A stretch of DNA of 20,429 bases from TMED27 sp037969235 (GTDB lineage Bacteria; Pseudomonadota; Alphaproteobacteria; Micavibrionales; Micavibrionaceae): the NCBI GenBank assembly GCA_037969235.1, contig JBBKXA010000032.1, positions 1 to 20,429 of the forward strand, in the 5' to 3' direction. The translations under genes and the position numbers were made by a program. The number at the start of each line of letters is the position of its first letter. Positions within the stretch are counted from its first letter, which is position 1. Positions 15,331-20,429 of the stretch are shown here, one piece after another. The notes under the pieces are model-generated. The model had not been told where the DNA came from and ran no database searches. It worked only from the letters and a program-made list of their open reading frames with translations.

Positions 15331-15684
15331 TTAACCGGCTAAAGCTGGCAATGGATTTAACATAGGCATTGAGCTAGAACCCGCAGAAACAGCAGAAGTT
15401 CCCGCGCCTAAAACCTTGGCACCATCTGTAGTAACGCTTGCGAATTGAGCGGTAACACCCAGCGAATCAGTGATTGGATTAAGAAATGGCATTGCTACTG
15501 TTCCGATTGCATCGAATGTTGGCATAAACAGATGATTTCCTATTTGTGCTAAGGCCTGACCAACCTGGGAGAAATGAGTCCAGTTAAATTCAAGCATAGG
15601 ACCGACAATCATTGTTGTTGCTACAGATAACGCGACAGTCATAAACGCGTGTTTAAGGCCGAATTCACCTTCCTTATGAGCCAT
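15331..15684 (-). CDS. small hydrophobic Ala/Gly/Ser-rich protein, unknown family
   Basis: The protein has 117 residues. A charged start (MAHKEGEFGLKH) leads into a hydrophobic helix at about 13-30, then a Gln/His/Phe-rich middle and an apolar Gly/Ala/Ser/Pro-rich C-terminus (VLGAGTSAVSAGSSSMP). I choose ATG 15684 because AAGGA lies upstream at good spacing; a longer open frame to 15786 would run through the Fur-like boxes and has no ribosome binding site. No known family is recognised. It is the first gene of a reverse-strand pair and diverges from the secreted-protein gene at 15842 across a region with two Fur-box-like sequences. Confidence 0.65.
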   Translation of the reverse strand: MAHKEGEFGLKHAFMTVALSVATTMIVGPMLEFNWTHFSQVGQALAQIGNHLFMPTFDAIGTVAMPFLNPITDSLGVTAQFASVTTDGAKVLGAGTSAVSAGSSSMPMLNPLPALAG

Positions 15685-15729
15685 TCTTTTTTCCTTTTTT
15701 TTAGTAAAAAATGCTTGCTGTAAGAACAA

Positions 15730-15748
15730 GCGAGTGATAATCATTCTT
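15730..15748. promoter_or_regulatory. Fur-box-like site 1
   Basis: The 19 bp contain GATAATCATT and match the classical Fur consensus GATAATGATAATCATTATC at 14 of 19 positions by hand count. It lies 46 bp before the reverse-strand start at 15684, where it would overlap a promoter for the small hydrophobic genes. Confidence 0.45.
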
Positions 15749-15762
15749 AACTTGAGAAAAAC

Positions 15763-15781
15763 AGTAATGAGAATCATTTGC
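15763..15781. promoter_or_regulatory. Fur-box-like site 2
   Basis: The 19 bp contain TAATGAGAATCATT and match the same Fur consensus at 14 of 19 positions by hand count. It starts 33 bp (about three helical turns) after site 1. A possible forward promoter follows: TTTTCA (15790-15795), 17 bp, TTTAAT (15813-15818), ahead of the gene at 15842. Confidence 0.45.
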
Positions 15782-15841
15782 AACAATTATTTTCACTTTT
15801 TCTCAATTTTCTTTAATCTTTAACGTAAGTGGAAAAATACA

Positions 15842-16354
15842 ATGATATCTCCCCTATCTTCCAAGTTAAGTGCTGTAATGGGTGCTGTTCTAACAGGGCT
15901 CGCTTTTACATCTCAGGATGTACAAGCCGCTCCCACAACAATTGTTTCAAAAGGACCGTTTGGTCTTATAGCGCAATTAACTGAACCGGGGCGCAGAGAC
16001 CCCAATGGCCCTGAATTTGTGATGCAATATAGCACGATGCATGAGGGTGATTACACTTATGGTCAGAGCGAAATTAAAGGCCGTGCGATTGATTGCGATG
16101 ATATGGTTGCTGGTCAAAAAGAAGATGGATCGGGGCTGGAATGGAAATTAACAGGGCGGTTTTTAGCGATGTCTGCTGATATTGCCGATGGCAGTGCCTA
16201 TGATGCTGCATTTAAGCAAGATAAGCGCGCAGTTGTGGGGGCAAGCTTTATAATAGGCTATAAAAGCCACATTAACGCAGCCCACCACCCTATTGCCGAA
16301 GTTGATGCCGTTTCCGGGTTTTGTAATTTGCAATACCCACCCTCGAACGGATAA
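15842..16354 (+). CDS. secreted or periplasmic protein of unknown function
   Basis: The protein has 170 residues. A Sec-type signal peptide is visible: a short polar start with K8, a hydrophobic core (about 10-22), and VQA-A giving probable cleavage between A29 and A30. The mature part is about 141 residues, beta-rich in appearance, with exactly two cysteines (C85 in RAIDCDD, C161 in SGFCNL) that could form a disulfide. I do not recognise the family. The ribosome binding site is weak (GTGGA). It is followed after 11 bp by the 1254-residue protein, so the two probably form an operon and may act together. Control by the Fur-like boxes upstream is an inference. Confidence 0.75.
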   Translation: MISPLSSKLSAVMGAVLTGLAFTSQDVQAAPTTIVSKGPFGLIAQLTEPGRRDPNGPEFVMQYSTMHEGDYTYGQSEIKGRAIDCDDMVAGQKEDGSGLEWKLTGRFLAMSADIADGSAYDAAFKQDKRAVVGASFIIGYKSHINAAHHPIAEVDAVSGFCNLQYPPSNG

Positions 16355-16365
16355 CCAAATTAGTA

Positions 16366-19300
16366 ATGACATCAAGCTCGCACACTTATCAAAATGATCT
16401 TCCTCCTCTCGAAAACCGTTTAGGGGTTCGGGGTAAATGGGCGATTCCCAATAGGTTGGCAAAATCGGCGCAGGATCATGGTTTGGTGATTACTGCAACA
16501 CGGTTAAAGAACGAATATAGCATTAGTCCAATGCATAATTATTCAGTGGCGCCTGTTTTGCCTGGCTTTGGGCTTTCGGACGGTGCGATTGACCGAAAAA
16601 CATTAAAACAAGCTTTGAAATATTTGCACCAGCCATTAAGAAATATTGCGCATGAGATTGCCGATGCGGATTACGAAGTTGATATTGAGGATGTTTTAGA
16701 TGCCGAACAGGAATTGCGGATGCGCCCAGAATTTATTGGGCATGAAGCGCCAAGGGATGAGATTGATCTTTCGGTTGAGCGGCGCCTTGCCGCGACACGC
16801 CGCGCCAGCGTAAAGCATAGTGCCGAGATTTTGCATGATAATCTTTACCGCGCGATTGGTTTTATTGCTCGCGGCTCTGTGCAGGAAGAAAAGCTGCATA
16901 ATAACGGCCATGGCGATTATGATGATCATGATGACGGATGCGAAGTTGTCGCTGAAGATATGGAGCAGGCAGAGGCTAAAAAGAATGCCAGCGAGACATC
17001 GGGGGTATTGCTAGAAGGGTTTCGTTTTAGCCGTAAATTTGGCAAATACCGCCTGAATATACATCAAAATTTTGCACAAGGTAATTTTGAGGGTGAGGGT
17101 CAAAAACAGTTGCATTCGGTCTTGAAAAAAGCCTTACACGATGCTGATCCTCATTTTCAATGGCAGGATAATCTGACTAAAATTTATCTTAATGCAGTTT
17201 CTCTCAAGCGTTTTTGTCAAAGCGTTTACGATCAAACGCAAGGGGCAGATGCTCCGTATGAGTTGGTTATTGAAGATGTTTTGCATGAGGAAATAACGAC
17301 CGCCGACTTAGAGCATGTTGCGGCAAAAACGCTGAAACTGGAGGTTTCGCCTTTGCTTGGAAAACTTAATGCGCTCAATCCTCATGCGCAGCTCGCGCAA
17401 GTTCGTATAACGCAGCTTTCCAGTGCTTTGTCGGCTTTGGAAACGTTCATTGATACCCCTGAAATGCAAAGCATTTGGAAAAAATATAATATTACAGGAC
17501 GTTATTTTAAATCCACAGATAACCCTTTGGAACAGCTTTGTATTGATATTGAACGTCTGCAACGGGTAATTGATCACCATATGCAACATGGACTTGTCGA
17601 GAGCACTCATCTTGAGGCCATTGCGATAGAATTCCGCGATGTCATTGCGGGCGGACGGGAAATTATTGGTGTTCTTAGTAGTGCGCTTGAAAAACCTTTT
17701 ACGATGGTTAAGGGTTTAGGCGAGACGAAATTGCAGCTTAGGCATCTGGATCATTTGCTGGCTAATGCCAGCCTCGCGCCGACGTCGATGCCACGCTCAA
17801 CGATGAGCGAGGCCGCGCAAGAGATTGCACATTATGTCGGTCGACACACCCAGCAAGAAAGCGTTGATCCCGTTGGTGCATTTAATGATTTCGTAGAAGA
17901 TTTCGGTGGAGAAGTGGCGGGTTTTGTTATGCGCAACAAAACACTTACCTTAGCTTTGGGACTGACATTTTGGTACTCCATGAATGCCGCAGCTGCACAA
18001 GGTGGTGATGGTGGGGCGATGGTTAATGCTGTTTCAAATGCTATGAGCGGCGTGATTGGCGCAGGTGGCGAAGGGTTTGATCAAACCGCAACATTAGCCG
18101 ATTTATTAGGCACGCAGGGCACAGTTACGCCAATGTCCATAGATGACATTGAGCGTAAATTTGGAAGTCAGGCTATAGAAGTTTGCCACTTTCATTTGCC
18201 TGTTAAAGTCCCTTATTTTGAGCACTGTCTTGTCTCTGATCAAGCGGTTAAACAGCTTCAGGATGGCGTGGCTTTGTTTAAAGGGCCATTAAGCACAATA
18301 TTGGATGCGCCAGCGGATGGCATAAGCCTATTAGCCCCGCAAGAAGAAGGCGCACCTCCTATTTATGCGCTGGATAACTTTAAAAGCACTTTACGAACTA
18401 CGGGTGACTTTTGGTTTTTCGCTAATGGATATCAGAATCTGGCGCATGCGCCATGGGCCGCAGTGTCGGCTTCTATGGGGTATAAGCTTGGTTCGCTTCC
18501 TGCTATGCGCCGCACATCAGGATTAATCACACCGCTCATTGATGGTGCATATGGTTTAACAGTAGATAACAAATATTTACTGGCAAATTTACCAATGGCC
18601 GCTTATGGGTATAGCGAGCAAGGCTTAAGCGGTGCGGTGATGGGAGTCACCATGAGCAGCATAGGTGCGTATGGGGTGAGAGGCGCGCAAAACATCATGC
18701 AAAAAGGTATAGAATTTTTACCGCATGGCTATGCCGTGCAGGAAGTTTTACCTAAAAATGCGCGATTTGGTGTTAAAGAAGCCTCGTTGGTCATTCGTCT
18801 TTCAGGCGCAAAAGATAATGTTATAGAGTCTTTGATTCCAAAGCCTGAAGAGAAAGATTTTAAACGCACTGAAACGGGTTTATTTGTTCCTGTTTCTTTT
18901 GATCAAAACGCTAAACCGCCGATTGCCAAACATAATAATAGCGACAAACCTAAGGTTGAACTCTTTGGTGAAAACCAGGACACAGATTTTTCTTATAGCA
19001 TCGGTGGTAAAAGTAGAGCATTGAATTTAAATGCGGAAACTTATCTGGACTTGATGCGTGATTTAACAAGCTTTGCTTTTTTATTAGAACACGCGACAGA
19101 GAAATTAGGGGTTACAGAAGATAAACTTGAAGCGGATGAACAGCTTGTAACAATTAAAAAAATTTTAGGACGTGACAAACTTGCTGTTTCTAAAATAACT
19201 GATTTGGAATATGCGGAATATCTAAAACGCATAACGAGTATATGTATTGAAGCTTTAGAACAATATGCATCGGGTGTAATAAGCTCTGGTCATCTTCAGG

Positions 19301-20130
19301 CACAATTACAAACGCATATAGAGACCATCCATGCCGCAAAGCTTATTCATCTGGATGCTGTTGACAATTATCATGATGCGCAGCAAAATCGCGCCCTGTC
19401 TATTACAGGGAACAAAATGAAACGGCTTTTCCAACGTGAAGCCGCCCGACGTAATGATGATGATGATATAGCAAGAGTTTTTTTTAATGCAGGCCGCAAT
19501 CTTCACTATTGGCGGCACATGCCCGCGAGTATGGGAACATCTCTCACATTAAAATCAATTTCTGCAACAGCACTATATGGTAAGCATAGCTTGCGCAATG
19601 CTTGGTCATTTATACGCGATGAAGTTCTTCCTGTAGCTCAACTAGGCTATAACAAACTTACCCCTGAAGCTAAAGGCACCATAATTGGCTCAGCACTTAC
19701 GACTGGTGCTCTAGCATTACAAATTGATGCAAATACTGAATTCGCAAATACCATTAGTGATGCTCTTCCTTTTGGTGGTCAAGACGTTATAAATGCCATG
19801 AAAGATTATTCGGGCGCTATTGGACATGTTGGTGGGGCGACCACAGCCACAGGGTTGTTTTCGGTTTATAATTTTGGCGAGGACCATCTTATCATCCATA
19901 TTACAATGGGTTATGCGTGTATTATTTTGGGTGGAGGGGCACGTGTGGTGGCATACCCGTTGGCACAAGCAGGTAAAGTTGCAGAGGTTTTGGCAGAAGA
20001 ACTTGCTGATATATCGCAGGGCTATATGGATGTGCGAAAACCTAGCCGTGCAATACAAAAAGAAATGCGAAACATCAGACGATTGGTTCGGGATGTGAAA
20101 AGTTATGACTTTGAAAACACCATGAATTGA
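16366..20130 (+). CDS. large protein of unknown function with central and C-terminal hydrophobic segments
   Basis: The protein has 1254 residues and I recognise no family. Residues 1-500 are charged and mostly helical in appearance; residues 178-193 are His/Asp-rich (NNGHGDYDDHDDGCE), a possible metal-binding patch. Residues 522-545 (MRNK, hydrophobic core, then SMNAAAAQ) look like a signal peptide or anchor placed internally. Soon after comes a Cys/His cluster: C607, H608, H610, H620, C621. Residues ~690-780 hold Gly/Ala-rich, weakly hydrophobic stretches; ~850-1050 are charged; ~1100-1125 and ~1174-1192 are hydrophobic again, before a basic tail. No clear ribosome binding site precedes the ATG 11 bp after the upstream gene, so translation may be coupled. 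It may be a membrane-spanning or exported structural protein; this is inference. Confidence 0.8.
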   Translation: MTSSSHTYQNDLPPLENRLGVRGKWAIPNRLAKSAQDHGLVITATRLKNEYSISPMHNYSVAPVLPGFGLSDGAIDRKTLKQALKYLHQPLRNIAHEIADADYEVDIEDVLDAEQELRMRPEFIGHEAPRDEIDLSVERRLAATRRASVKHSAEILHDNLYRAIGFIARGSVQEEKLHNNGHGDYDDHDDGCEVVAEDMEQAEAKKNASETSGVLLEGFRFSRKFGKYRLNIHQNFAQGNFEGEGQKQLHSVLKKALHDADPHFQWQDNLTKIYLNAVSLKRFCQSVYDQTQGADAPYELVIEDVLHEEITTADLEHVAAKTLKLEVSPLLGKLNALNPHAQLAQVRITQLSSALSALETFIDTPEMQSIWKKYNITGRYFKSTDNPLEQLCIDIERLQRVIDHHMQHGLVESTHLEAIAIEFRDVIAGGREIIGVLSSALEKPFTMVKGLGETKLQLRHLDHLLANASLAPTSMPRSTMSEAAQEIAHYVGRHTQQESVDPVGAFNDFVEDFGGEVAGFVMRNKTLTLALGLTFWYSMNAAAAQGGDGGAMVNAVSNAMSGVIGAGGEGFDQTATLADLLGTQGTVTPMSIDDIERKFGSQAIEVCHFHLPVKVPYFEHCLVSDQAVKQLQDGVALFKGPLSTILDAPADGISLLAPQEEGAPPIYALDNFKSTLRTTGDFWFFANGYQNLAHAPWAAVSASMGYKLGSLPAMRRTSGLITPLIDGAYGLTVDNKYLLANLPMAAYGYSEQGLSGAVMGVTMSSIGAYGVRGAQNIMQKGIEFLPHGYAVQEVLPKNARFGVKEASLVIRLSGAKDNVIESLIPKPEEKDFKRTETGLFVPVSFDQNAKPPIAKHNNSDKPKVELFGENQDTDFSYSIGGKSRALNLNAETYLDLMRDLTSFAFLLEHATEKLGVTEDKLEADEQLVTIKKILGRDKLAVSKITDLEYAEYLKRITSICIEALEQYASGVISSGHLQAQLQTHIETIHAAKLIHLDAVDNYHDAQQNRALSITGNKMKRLFQREAARRNDDDDIARVFFNAGRNLHYWRHMPASMGTSLTLKSISATALYGKHSLRNAWSFIRDEVLPVAQLGYNKLTPEAKGTIIGSALTTGALALQIDANTEFANTISDALPFGGQDVINAMKDYSGAIGHVGGATTATGLFSVYNFGEDHLIIHITMGYACIILGGGARVVAYPLAQAGKVAEVLAEELADISQGYMDVRKPSRAIQKEMRNIRRLVRDVKSYDFENTMN

Positions 20131-20300
20131 GGTTATCGCAAAAAGATTACCCTTCAAGGTCTTGTCAGACTAAAATACACAATTTCAAAGTTAGCTTGAC
20201 GCAGATCCCTATCAAAAGCGGCAAACAGACTGTGATGCTTGCGGTTGGCTCGGAAGAATTATGCGTCACCGAAGCCGCAGTATTGTCCGTCGTCAAATGA
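20127..20300 (+). pseudogene. coding-like remnant after the large gene
   Basis: A 57-codon frame runs from TTG 20127 (overlapping the stop of the large gene) to TGA 20298-20300. Its second half has protein-like composition (KQTVMLAVGSEELCVTEAA). There is no ribosome binding site and no recognised family. It is probably the 3' fragment of a gene cut off by rearrangement, or else chance. Confidence 0.25.
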
Positions 20301-20358
20301 TTTGAAACTTATGGGTCAATTATGATCAGGAGGTTTTGGCTTCTGATTGAGTTTAATA

Positions 20359-20429
20359 TTAAGCAGCTAATTTAAGATGCTGCAAGCGTCTTTGTTGAAT
20401 AGTTTTGTGTTTGAGTTTTCTCCTTTTTT
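20359..20429 (-). CDS. 3' end of a reverse-strand gene, possibly a transposase (cut by the window edge)
   Basis: Reading in from the window edge on the reverse strand, 22 codons end in TAA at 20359-20361. The tail is strongly basic (KHKTIQQRRLQHLKLAA), as in many transposase C-termini. The gap 20301-20358 has no gene and could be the terminal non-coding part of an insertion sequence; no inverted repeat can be tested because the other end is outside the window. The family is not assigned. Confidence 0.35.
   Translation of the reverse strand, partial: KRRKLKHKTIQQRRLQHLKLAA

Noticed and set aside
15685..15786. Upstream in-frame extension of the 117-residue protein to 15786
   Set aside because: The added residues would be encoded by the Fur-like control region, and the AAGGA ribosome binding site supports ATG 15684.
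19717..20157. Reverse 146-codon frame opposite the 3' end of the large gene
   Set aside because: It is Cys/His-rich in an unstructured way, has no ribosome binding site, and overlaps a continuous 1254-codon frame.

Overview
The window looks like the chromosome of a Gram-negative proteobacterium of moderate GC content. The support is an RND efflux system with periplasmic adaptor and NodT/TolC-type outer-membrane parts, and a proteobacterial phenylalanine/tyrosine degradation gene set. An alphaproteobacterium is plausible but not proven from sequence alone. Genes are tightly packed with frequent 4-bp overlaps. No tRNA, rRNA or CRISPR array was seen.

Positions 1-7065 hold an aromatic amino acid catabolism island. 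A leucine/phenylalanine-dehydrogenase-family enzyme (reverse) diverges from a forward operon of hppD, a fumarylacetoacetate-hydrolase-family gene and maiA. A TerB-like gene (reverse) meets maiA tail to tail. phhA (forward) meets hmgA (reverse) tail to tail. Together these give Phe to Tyr (PhhA), Tyr to 4-hydroxyphenylpyruvate (possibly the dehydrogenase), then homogentisate (HppD), maleylacetoacetate (HmgA), fumarylacetoacetate (MaiA), and finally fumarate plus acetoacetate (FAH-like).

Positions 7123-13813 are a reverse-strand run: hemerythrin-domain gene, DUF4112 gene, then a tripartite efflux system. The RND permease and outer-membrane factor are fused into one 1531-residue reading frame, with an internal lipoprotein-type signal between the two parts. 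A forward membrane-anchored endonuclease/exonuclease/phosphatase-family gene follows (13893-14804), ending in a clear hairpin terminator.

Positions 14805-20130 hold a locus I cannot assign to any known system. Two small hydrophobic proteins are encoded in reverse. They diverge from a secreted 170-residue protein that is followed after 11 bp by a 1254-residue protein. The divergent intergenic region carries two Fur-box-like sequences, suggesting iron control. This is the best candidate for something undescribed. The last ~300 bp look like recombination debris: a short coding-like remnant, then the 3' end of a reverse gene that may be a transposase.
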